Notes under the pieces: model-generated
Database searches by the model: none
What the model was told of the DNA's origin: nothing
What the model saw: only the letters and a program-made list of their open reading frames with translations
Source: Malaya genurostris
Lineage: Eukaryota > Arthropoda > Insecta > Diptera > Culicidae
Direction: 5' to 3'
Length of the DNA: 64,000 nt
Assembly: GCF_030247185.1 (NCBI RefSeq)
Contig: NC_080572.1
Span: 210,829,435-210,893,434 of the forward strand
Part shown: positions 33,830 through 43,734 of the stretch, piece after piece
How positions within the stretch are numbered: position 1 is the stretch's first letter
Layout of the letters: every line of letters begins with the position of its first letter
Program-made: the position numbers and the translations under genes

Positions 33830-35452
33830 ACGAAGGCAACTTCCCAGATATGTGGAAGATCCAGAAGCTGGTGTTGCTGCCGAAGCCAGGTAAACCACCG
33901 GGTAATCCTGCCTCGTATAGGCCTATTTGCCTGCTGGACACACTTGGGAAACTCCTGGAAAGAATTATTCTCAACAGGTTGATGAAATGCACAGAAGGCG
34001 AACGAGGATTGTCGAACATGCAGTTCGGTTTTCGTCAAGGAGTGTCGACGATTAATGCAATCCGGACAGTGCTTGAGAGCGCTGAGAAGGCGTCCAAACA
34101 GAAGCGAAGAGGTGACCGATACTGCGCCGTGGTTACAGTGGACGTGAAGAATGCTTTCAACAGTGCCAGCTGGGAGGCCATCGCCACAGCACTACACCGA
34201 ATGCTGGTCCCAGATTATGTTTGCCGAATCCTAAAAAGCTATTTCCACAATAGAATCCTGGTGTACGATACGAACGAAGGACAGAGGTCAGTGCGAGTGA
34301 CGGCGGGCGTCCCTTCAGGGATCCATTCTCGGTCCGACTCTCTGGAACGCTATGTACAATGAGGTCTTGACACAGCAACTTCCCAGGAAAGTGAAAATCG
34401 TGGGCTTCGCGGACGACATATCGTTAACGGTGATGGGCGAGTCTCTCGAAGAAGTAGAGGCCTCGGTGACAGAGACGATAAGCACGATTGAGGGCTGGAT
34501 GAACGGAGTCAAGCTACAAATAGCTCACCACAAAACGGAAGTGTTGTTGGTGAGCAACTGCAAGTCGATCCAGCGTATCGAGATAGATGTAGGGGGACAT
34601 GCGATTTCAACTAAGCGAGCTCTGAAACTTCTTGGAGTGATGATCGACAACCGGTTGAACTTTCACTGCCATGTCGACTATGCCTGCGAGAAGTCCGCGA
34701 AGGCGATAAATGCAATAACGAGGATCATGCTAAATGTCGGTGGCCCGAAAAGCAGCACAAGGCGTCTGTTAGCTAGTGTATCTTCGTCAATACTACGGTA
34801 TGGTGCTCCTGCCTGGGGAACAGCATTGAAAACGAAGAGGAACCGTGAAAAGCTCAACAGAGCATTCCGGCTTATGGTCATACGAGTCACGAGCGCCTAC
34901 AGGACAATATCGTCGGAAGCAGCAAGCGTTATCGCTGGAATGATCCCAATCTGCATTACCCTGGCGGAGGACATCGAGTGTTATCAGCGTAGAACCACCA
35001 GAAACGTGCGAACGATGGTTCGAATCGATTCGATGGCGAAGTGCCAGCAGGAGTGGGACAGTACGGAGAAAGGTAGATGGACTCACCCACTCATTCCACA
35101 TCTGTCGCCGTGGATGAATAGACAACACGGAGAGGTAAACTTCTACCTAACGCAGTTTCTATCTGGCCATGGTTGTTTCCGGAAGTATCTGCATCGGTGT
35201 GGTCACGCTGCGTCTCCATTTTGTCCGGAGTGTGAGTATGTTGAAGAAACGCCAGAACATGTGATATTCGATTGTCCCCGGTTTGCGGAAGTACGTAGGG
35301 AAATGCCTGCTCTAAGGGTGGATAATATATCTGAGGCAATGTGTCGTGAAGAAGGCACGTGGAATGCAGTAAACAAAGTGGTAACACAGATACTCTCGGA
35401 GTTGCAGCGAATATGGAGAAGGGATCAGCGAGTAAGCGTCGGATCGAGATAA
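33799..35452 (+). pseudogene. LINE ORF2: reverse transcriptase without endonuclease
   Basis: The reverse transcriptase runs from WKIQKLVLLPKPGKP and SYRPICLLDTLGKLLE through FGFRQGVSTINAI, motif A VTVDVKNAFNSASW, motif B GVPSG and motif C VGFADD, to a C-terminal CCHC at about 35224-35280 (CPECEYVEETPEHVIFDC). One extra T in motif B near 34315 shifts the frame, so the second part is read from about 34330 to 35452. The APE endonuclease and the start of the reverse transcriptase are deleted; the break joins ORF1 directly at about 33797. The element cannot move by itself. Confidence 0.9.
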
Positions 35453-35455
35453 CTT

Positions 35456-36240
35456 CCTTCGTCGGTGTAGTCTTGATCCGTCGTCGGGGACAAGATGAGT
35501 AGACCACGTCATAGCATCGTAAGGATACGATTATCGAAAACGTCGGTTTCGAGAGAACTCCCAGCGTCGGGGAACTCTCTGTCGCGGTAGGCTAGATCCT
35601 TCGGCGGGGACTAGTCGAGTAGCCACCACAACACCGACTTGTGTCGTCGGGGCGCCAGCGAACCAGAAGCTTTGCTCCAACTGGAATCGCCGGACCGACC
35701 TCGGCACTCTCTCGTGTGTCCCGTGTGGTGTAACAGGGGACTCGGTGTAACAGAGGACTCGGTGTCGGGAGAGCCTTTTTCGCCGGGGAACTCTCCGTCG
35801 GTGTAGTCTAGATCTTTCATCGGGGATTAGACGAGTAGATCGTGGCGTAACACCGTTAAGATAGTCAGGGCACCAGTGAACCGGAAGCCATCCTCCAACC
35901 GGCATCATTGGATCGACCCAGGCATCCTTACGGTCGGGCCGTGGACGGGTATCGAAAACGTCGGTTTCGGGAGAACTTCCATCGTCGGGGAACTCTCTGT
36001 CGGTGTAGGCTAGATCCATCACCGGGGACTGGTCGAGTAGCCGCCACAACACCGACTCGAGTCGTCGGGGCATCAGCGAACCGGAAGCCATGCTCCAAAC
36101 CGGAATCGCGGAGCCGACCTCGGCACTCCTTTGGGTGTCCCGCGTGGCGTAAAAGGGGAAACTCTCCGTCAGTGTAGGCTAGATCCATCGTCGGGGATCA
36201 GGCGAGTAGTGTGGTGCGACGTAGCGGCATTGGATCGTCG
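35456..36240 (+). repeat. GC-rich tandem repeats in the LINE 3' UTR
   Basis: About five imperfect units, each with GGGGAACTCTCTGTCGGTGT and AGGCTAGATCCATCG-like text followed by GTCGAGTAG and CACCAACACCGAC. Unit starts near 35460, 35569, 35797, 35985 and 36158 (spacing about 110-230 bp). Unit-to-unit drift is modest. Long antisense frames here are by-products of the GC-rich repeats. Confidence 0.8.
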
Positions 36241-36261
36241 AGGCGCAAAAGGTGGATCGAG

Positions 36262-36392
36262 ATGGATGAAGAGAGAAACGCAGGAGCTCATTCTCTCTCA
36301 AACGAAGAAGTGCATGAGCACAGCCGAGATGAATAAAGAGAGAAACGCAGGAGCTTATTTTCTCCCAAACGAAGAAGTGCATGAGCACAGCC
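36262..36392 (+). repeat. Two 64-bp direct repeats in the LINE 3' UTR
   Basis: GAGAGAAACGCAGGAGCT, then CAAACGAAGAAGTGCATGAG, occurs twice in tandem. Confidence 0.88.
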
Positions 36393-36572
36393 TCCCCCGA
36401 AGTATTGAGCTTAGCTTAGTTCCGGGGGAATCAAGGCAAGATGTCCAAGGTGTTTTAGTGGGTAAGGTTCAGCCAGTCCCACTCGCTGGTTCACAATAGC
36501 GGTAGCTTGACAACTACTGAGCGCGTGAGCTGGGAAAGTACATAAGGTATTTCACCTTGTAAAAAAAAAAAA

Positions 36573-36710
36573 CACTCACACACACACAGACATTGCTCAG
36601 CTCGATGAACTGAGTCGAATGGTATATGATACATGGCCCTCCGGGCCAATTATTACTAGTCGGTTTTTCAAGTGATTGCATAACCTTTCTATATGAGAAA
36701 GGCAAAAAAT
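36573..36710 (-). repeat. Host repeat, right of the LINE
   Basis: On the minus strand it is the family's 5' end: CCTTTCTCATATAGAAAGG, GCAATCACTTGAAAAACCG, TTGGCCCGGAGGGCC, ATACCATTCGACTCAGTTCA, then the GT-run into which the LINE inserted. Confidence 0.85.
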
Positions 36711-37384
36711 GTATATACGCTATTTGAAAGGGTTTATATGGGAGATGGTTTTCCCAAATTTTTAATCCTTTAACTGCCATAATGGTGGAGCTAGGGTGGT
36801 TCTTCAGGTTTTCATCTTATTTCAATTTTTCAAAAACCTCTTTAGTAATTAAATTGAAAAAAATCAGGAATATTTTTGGAATTATTGGAAACCTTTCTGA
36901 TTCTTTCAGAATTTTTCAAAATATATTTCATGTAAAAAAAAAATTGTTCAAAATATTCCATTTTGGTACCACTCTAGATTTTACATAAAAAATAAATCAT
37001 TTATGAGTAAATTACCCTGTAATATTTTCAGAATTTTTAAAAATGTGGACGGGTATAACATCAGAAAATTAAAAAAAAAATCATTCGGGAAACCATGCGT
37101 CTCCATCAAATTGTCATCATCCGATGGAGACGCATGGTATTTAGTTCTAAAATCATATATCACATGCCATTAGAACTAAATACCATGCGACATAGTTCAA
37201 CGACAGAACAGACATACCTCAGAGCGATCTGGAATAACTTCGGTGTTTTTGGACCGCTGTGGTTCCGTATGACATAGACTAGAAAAAAATCTGTTTTTTG
37301 ACGCTGGACGCATCGAAATTGATCAATGGTATGAGTTATGATTTTTTGAAAAAATAATTTCGTTGAAAATCCCTACCCGAGTAT
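36711..37384. other. Non-coding; contains overlapping hairpins
   Basis: Apart from the hairpins at 37092-37188 nothing is recognised. The 36800-37080 part is a low-complexity AT-rich run of TTTTTCAAAA-type words. Confidence 0.45.
37092..37188. repeat. Two overlapping perfect hairpins
   Basis: ACCATGCGTCTCCATC (37092-37107) pairs with GATGGAGACGCATGGT (37123-37138). The segment GCATGGTATTTAGTTCTAA (37132-37150) pairs with TTAGAACTAAATACCATGC (37170-37188). The middle arm is shared, so only one of the two stems can form at a time. Confidence 0.85.
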
Positions 37385-37530
37385 TTGGGTGTTAATTTGA
37401 CATAACTGTTTACAAATTAAAAAGGGTATGTTAGTTTATACCCAAAGAAAGTTTATAAATTGATTCCAGTTTACAAAAATATTCTTTACAGAATCTTCAT
37501 TTCACCACTAGGTGAATTAAACAAAGGTTT
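37385..37530 (+). repeat. Host-repeat 3' end fragment
   Basis: TTGACATAACTGTTTACAAA, TTTATACCCAAAGAAAG and TTTCACCACTAGGTGAATTA follow in the usual order. Everything upstream in the family is missing. Confidence 0.8.
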
Positions 37531-38146
37531 GCTTAACGGTTTTCGATCATTTAGGTGTCTTAGTGCAACTGATTTGTATGAAATGCTAATAATTAATTTC
37601 AATTACTTCGTCTTTCGTTTTCGACACATCAGTGCTGTCGCAGTTTAACTTAAACTGCTGTACCCCCTAGGTGCTTCAGAGTGAGAAAATCTTGAAGAAA
37701 GATCGTGCGAAAAAAACATTAGCTCCTTCTTAAACAAAAAAATCAGTCTTGAGTAGAATTGATCTCTCCATCCACACCAAATAAACGGTTGGTCTTATTA
37801 AAGACGTTTGCACGGAGTACGAGAATCCTGATTAATTTTTTTTGTAAGTAGTCACAGTGGCAGCAGTCCCTTGCTTCGGTTCCACACTGGACCCTTGATA
37901 AGATTTGCTTCTATAAGCTTCTATTTTAAATCAACACACAGACGTTCCCAGGCTATGGTGCCCACTTGGTCACTGTTTTTTTGTGCTGATTCAAATAGAT
38001 TGTATAAAATTGTGTCTTTATAATGTGTGGTTGTGTTTTATAGTTTAGTTGTTCGTTTTGTTATGATAATGGTCGTAGATCTGGTTTTGTGATAATGTAA
38101 ATTGTGGTATGTGGTTCTTGTAATGGTCTGTATGGAATGTAGTGGT

Positions 38147-38212
38147 AATAATTGTAATAGTAATGTAATAATGTAATAATGGTAATAGTAATAACAATAG
38201 TAATAATCTTTA
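38147..38212 (+). repeat. (TAATAG/TAATGG)n microsatellite
   Basis: Imperfect TAATAATGGTAATAGTAATA units. Confidence 0.85.
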
Positions 38213-38445
38213 AAATTTGTTTACCTGTTATTGATGTATTTTTTTTTACATACTTATCTATACTCTTGCGTTATTTGTTCGTTTCTTTTTTTAAATTTCT
38301 GGTATTCTGCATCATTCTTCTTCTTTTCTTCTTTCTTGTTCTTCCTTCTTTTCCAAGTTTAAGAGCTTCTCTTAGTTCGATTTTCCAGTTTTCTCAGTGT
38401 GAATAAATTTCATATGGAATATAAGTGTTGAGTTAGGAATTATTT

Positions 38446-38525
38446 ACACATGCAATTTACACATACATATACATCTACATATGCACGCAAACATACTCAC
38501 ACACATACATACATACATACACATG
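38446..38525 (+). repeat. (ACAT)n microsatellite
   Basis: Imperfect ACATACATATACATCTACAT followed by a pure ACATACATACATAC run. Confidence 0.88.
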
Positions 38526-39609
38526 TACTTCACAAGCAAACATAGTAACATTGAGCTACTGTTTCTATTCTAAAAGATTCTGACTAGGGTTAGTGTACCA
38601 ATAGCCATCTCATTAGTAGTGTCACCATGTTATTTTAGCGATTACTCAACTTTCAATTAATGCATTAGGATCAGATCGAATACAATATCTTTGCTTCGGA
38701 TTTGTGAAGCACTACCGCAGAAAAAGTAGTTCGAAAATCGTTCAATACTGTTGTTATAGCGACACGAAAACTTGAAGCGAATGCTTCTAATTTCATCTTA
38801 CTTTTGAAGTCAATCTATCGAACAGAGACAACAGATCTCACTCTAACTAATGGTTTTCGTATATGAGATGACCAATGGAGCTGAGATAAATGAGGATACC
38901 GTGACCCTACTTTTATCTCTACTATTAGTCGATCGTTAGTTCCGATTTGAAACGGTGGCCTTTATTACCGTTCTTGCATACACTTCCTCTTACGCTTAAC
39001 TCACAGATCATCTCACCCATCAGGTCTCACATGACAACGACACAACCTCACAAAATGAACTGGATGAACATCGTTTGAAAGCTATCAGTGGTTTGCTCAT
39101 TTGTTCAGTCTGTATTATTTTATTCTATTGTACAATATTCTATCTAATTCCACAGTATTCCATGGCTCACAAACCACCAATAGACGTCAAAGATGAACTG
39201 CATTTACCGTTCGTTTGATGTCATCGTGTGAAACCCAATTGGGATACGTTCACTCCATTTAATTTCCACTTCACACTGGTAATAAGGGCCGGTAGTATGA
39301 AAATGAAACATAAAACAGAGCTCAGTTAAGCCCTACCGGCCTCTCCAAACCCCGGCTGTTTGGAGCGTAATGCAATCAACATCTTATTCAAGTCGTTCCG
39401 TATTTCATTCATTAAATTCAATAATTAAGCTAAAGCTGTAACATATATCTATATTAAATTCTAACTGTAATTGATTGTATCTGATGATGTTTGCAATACC
39501 GTCAAGCACACCAACCACGGGAGAGAAATAAATGGTTTGTCTTATTAAAGACGTTTGCACGGAGTACGAGAATCCTGATTATTTGTTACCTATTTCTGAA
39601 ATTCGCTTA

Positions 39610-40785
39610 GGGGCTATCCTTAAAAGACGTCACGCTTTTTTTGACGATTTTTGACTCCACATCCCCCCTTTGTCACAGAAGCAAAGAAACCCCACCCCCC
39701 CTATGTCACATGTCACGAATTCAAAATAAATAAAATTCATTTCAATACATTGTCAATATGTATGACAAACCATACAAATATGAGGGAAAATCGATTTATT
39801 ACGTGCTGTCATTAGATTAAAAAATATCCCTAAAACTACAAAATCATCGGAATTATTTTATTAATATCAATTGTATAAATTAACAAAAGTATTTGGTTGG
39901 AATTGATGAAACATTTAAATCATCTGTTTTATTCCTCCTAGGGGTACACAGATATATTATTGTTTTAGGTAAAGAATAATATTTCCTTAGTGTAGCATAC
40001 AGGGCTGAGAAAATAAAGACCAAAACCTCATCAAAACGAGATCACTGCCGGAGAATCTTTTCATGATCAGTTGATCGGTGAATTTTAAATCACATCGATC
40101 AATATCGGTACTGATCTTCCGTCACACAATGGGTAGTGATTTTGAGCTAAAATGATTCTTGATTTATGTAAGTTCAATCATTGGATGATTCGATAAGCTT
40201 TGATGTTGGTGGAGGAAAATCACATATGATCAAGATAAGACATGACATAATCTACGTCTGAAATCGTTGATCTCCCGCCCTTTTTCAAATGGAGTACAAT
40301 TGAATAAACTGCATCAGAAGCAGTAAAGAGAAATTCTTATGATATACTATTATCAATGCTAGAAAATCAAATTACTGAAAAAATTGTCAGTGCATAACTT
40401 AAGTTAAACCGTTTGAAGGCATCTTTTTCTTTTTTACTCATATTAGGCAAAATTTATTTATTTCGCTAATTTACTCGCTCCTCCGTGCACTTTTGCTGAT
40501 CACAATAGAAATGATTTCCTGCATCATTCATTTCCGAATTTACAAGAAGATGCTTGTACATCTACAAATACACGTTTTCCTATAGAATGTGAACGTTTAT
40601 TGTGGAGATTTTTTCAGGAAATAGGGCAAAGTAGTAATATAATTAGGTATTTCAAAAATGCGCTCATTGAAAATATTGGACGTCACATTCCAAAAACCTC
40701 CCCCACTTGTCCCTGTCACAAAAGGTCACGTTTTATGAAACACCTCCCTTCCCCTTGCGACGTGACGTCTTTTATGGACAACCCC
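39610..40785. mobile_element. 1176-bp Harbinger-like MITE
   Basis: Starts GGGGCTATCCTTAAAAGACG and ends CGTCTTTTATGGACAACCCC, with TTA on both sides (39607-39609 and 40786-40788). The inverted match resumes further in (TCCCCCCTTTGTCACAG opposite CTGTCACAAAAGG and GGGACAAGTGGGGGA). It is AT-rich inside with no long frame. A TTA duplication and GGGG ends suit a PIF/Harbinger-type non-autonomous element. Confidence 0.85.
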
Positions 40786-40788
40786 TTA

Positions 40789-43345
40789 TGCATACAAAAA
40801 TCCAACCGAATGATGAGCACTAAAAATAAGTCTCCGCTTTTGAACAGCCGTAAGTTAGATGCTATCTTCTAAAATTGTCACATGATTTGAAGTGCCGATG
40901 CATTTTGCATAGGCATCTAAAATTGACATCAATAACATTGAACTAATCGAAGACTGATTTTTCAAGAAGATTCTCGTTTTCGAAGCAAACAGAATAGTGT
41001 GTTTGGAACGTGTGAATGTGTTTAGTCCAACGAAGCGTTCGTGAACTAAAACGAGTGTGTCGACGAGTTTGTTATATTATAATATGAATCGTTTCGTTAT
41101 TTCAAAGTTAAAGCCTTTATTTTCATATAGGATTTATTCGTATTAATTAAACCGAAAACCGAGTGATTTGTAATCATTTCAGATATTTCTTTTCAGCATC
41201 AGAATATGCATCTGTGAAAATCAATAAAATAGTTGTTACCAGATTAATTTTTCCAGCTTACGTCTAGGCTAGAAAATTGAGTTTTCGTAAGTTCCAAAGG
41301 AAGGTTTGAATTATACTCCGCAGCGTTGGAAAATCATGCAAGTGGCCTCGAACTACCCAAGATGTTCATAGAAGAAAACGTCTCTCAAGAGATTCAATTC
41401 CTATCAGTCGGTCTGATTGCACTGTTCGAAATTTGCATACGCACTACGCATCGAGATGTGCGTATTTGTGCAGCAATGGCCTAGCTGTTCGTTGTGTGCA
41501 GCAGGCCGTCTACGTCAAACATGGCAAACCCACAGCCCAGTAGTGCAGCAAAAACCCCACCCAAAACCGGACGCTTGCAGCATCGTGTTGCACTGCCCAG
41601 TCAGTGCATGTGCTGTTATTGTGTTACGTATGTACTGTCAGGTCCTGGCGCTATAGAGAATGTACATGCAAAAATCGTATCCTGATCACGAGATTCTCGA
41701 TGACCTACATGCGTACAAAACACACACACTGTGTATTTTGGACCGTAATGGCCCGGCCGGAAGCGCCTACACACCCCTAGGCCCATAAACCGTACGCGGA
41801 GCAGCCGTTCCCGCATTTAAACAACCCGAATAAAGCCTAGTGACGAGGTTGATGTTGCAGCTGCTGCTAATCGTAAAAAATAAAACCATGGAGGAATGTT
41901 TCGTTGGGTCACGACAATGTGAATTGGCCGTCAGAGATGAGTGCCCGAGAGGAGGTGACATGCTTCGGAAAGCCAAGGCCGTAGTCGACAACAGTGAATT
42001 GGGAATGGATTCTATGTATCACATACACATACACGTATGCAAAATTAGGCCTACAGCAGATAACGGGAGTTAGTAGACTTGCCATACATACCCCCTCTTT
42101 CATAGTTGCGGTGTTCGTTATGCAAGAGCTTCGCTGAGCTGAGCTATCCGGGAAGCACAATCGATTTTATTTATTAATCTGACGGAAATTTTGAACACTA
42201 ATTTTCGGTACTTCCAAAGCGACGGCCACAGTCAGACGGGTTGAGTGTGGGAGCACTGAAAACCCAATGATGTACTCATGTATTTTCGATGCGTAACGAG
42301 TTTGCATATGCAATGACTTCGGCTAAACGGTTATACCGATGCATTGTTCAGCGGCCATTTTTCGCTGTGCACAAATAAGTAAAATAAATAGTTGGTTTAT
42401 TTTAAAAGTACTCCGTAGAAACAAGAGACAAAAAATTGAGACAAGAATGTGTTCGAGTTGAAAACAGGACCGCAATGAGCGATCCAATCGAACACCGAAC
42501 TGTGCGATAGTCCTACTACTTACAACTTCGAACTTCCTCACACTCCGAACTCCACAAGTTGAACGCCACGTCGAATCGAATTTCGAATTGTTTCACCAAA
42601 TGTTGCTACTACTGTGCCATGCGATCTGGTTTTTACTATGCAGACTAAAACAAGTGCCCACACGGCTGCTCGTTGCTTGGAATTCATAAATTCTACTGCA
42701 AATATGCTCCAAATTGGTTGCCATAAATTCAGACGGCTCCCCATTTTGTGGTCTGCTTTGCCGACTGTACCAAACCGACACGGCTGTTCAATTGGCTAAC
42801 GTTAGAGGAGCAAATTGTTCCTGGATTTTGTATTTGCTAAATAAGGTTGTTGTACCTTTATTCGACTCCGAATGTTTACGTTTTCACACCAAGTACAAAA
42901 CATAGATTTAGCAGCAATTAATGTTCAGTAGGACACGTATCCGTAGCAGTAATGACGCCATTGGCTATTGTTATTAATGTAGTAACGATTCCACTTTATC
43001 GTAGAATTCAAACACAGTCTACAGTCATGAATGTACAGGATAATTCCCACTACTCAGAGCCGTCTAGAGAAAATTCAAGCCCGGGGTGACGGCAATATTA
43101 TGTTACAGAAGGAAACCAGTCGAGTGCGAATAGGCCGTTACTTTTGCATATATCTTGGATATCTGTGCTGTGAATCGCCAACCTCTAGCCAAAGCGTGCA
43201 AACTTCAATTTTCTCAAATATTCAAACTTCGATTTTTTTTATAAAAATTTCTTGGCATGAAATGTTTAAATTTATTAGTTAGCAATTCAATTCACCTGCT
43301 AAATGTGCTTTAATTAATAATATTTTTTTATTATGTAGAATAAAA
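40789..43345. other. 2.5-kb stretch without recognised repeat or gene
   Basis: No match to the repeat families of this window. 41420-42080 is less AT-rich and holds several short frames (41417-41656, 41840-42073 plus; 41767-41991 minus), none with a recognisable domain or splice logic. This is the best candidate for single-copy sequence outside the lipases, but I cannot support a gene. Confidence 0.45.
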
Positions 43346-43720
43346 AAAGGCGAGTGGGTAATGTCTGAGACATAATCGGATGACGTGAATACGAATAAAA
43401 TGGATCGCTCAATTTCTTTGATGTTAAATCATCTGGATGCTGGAATTTGAGCTCAGAAAACGAGTTTTCGAACCGAATGCTAGAGCTGAATTCTGAAACT
43501 CAATTTTAATGCTAGATTCGCGAATTGGATACGGAACCCGAACTCGGTAACTGAATTCTGAATTGTTAAACTGATCACTGAATCTGTGTTTTTGGAACTG
43601 AATTCTGATCCGCAGCCGAATTTTAGTTACAGAACTCCGGTGCAGGATTCCGTTTTCAAATTCGGATCTTGAATTCAGCACAGACATTCCAGATCCGGAA
43701 TTTAGTTAAAAAATCTTTCG
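43346..43720. repeat. Dispersed 55-bp block followed by GAATTC-type minisatellite
   Basis: 43346-43410: GGCGAGTGGGTAATGTCTGA and GACGTGAATACGAATAAAAT, as at 12741, 27210 and 59010. 43430-43720: degenerate phrases such as GAACTGAATTCTGATC and AACTGAATTCTGAATT, as at 13130 and 52280. Confidence 0.65.
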
Positions 43721-43734
43721 AATCTATTGTGTGT

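Larger units (their letters stand above)
31867..36572 (+). mobile_element. R1-clade LINE inserted in an AC microsatellite, internally deleted
   Basis: The 5' end (GGGGGCAGCAGGGACTTTG) follows directly on (AC)n and the 3' A-run (36561-36572) is followed by CACTCACACACACACAG. Both flanks belong to one host-repeat copy, so the insertion site is inside its AC run. Order: 5' UTR 31867-32500, ORF1, truncated ORF2, GC-rich 3' UTR with tandem repeats. Length about 4.7 kb, short because the endonuclease region is missing. R1-clade families such as Mino and Waldo are known for AC-type microsatellite targets; by site this resembles Mino. Confidence 0.88.
37531..39609. other. Possible LTR-derived region, no coding sequence
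   Basis: A 44-bp phrase (GTCTTATTAAAGACGTTTGC, then ACGGAGTACGAGAATCCTGA) occurs at about 37793-37836 and again at about 39538-39581, each preceded by an AATAAA. This is the layout of the 3' ends of two LTRs, with a polyadenylation signal. The interval between them contains microsatellites and no gag or pol. The rest of the left repeat is not matched, so an LTR pair is only a suggestion; the right one may be a solo LTR beginning around 39250. Confidence 0.4.

Noticed and set aside
35531..36499. Long frames on both strands in 35.5-36.5 kb
   Set aside because: They arise from GC-rich tandem repeats of the LINE 3' UTR, lack stops by composition and have no domains.
41417..42160. Cluster of short frames on both strands as a small gene
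   Set aside because: No domain, signal peptide or splice logic; lengths are what chance gives in less AT-rich DNA.
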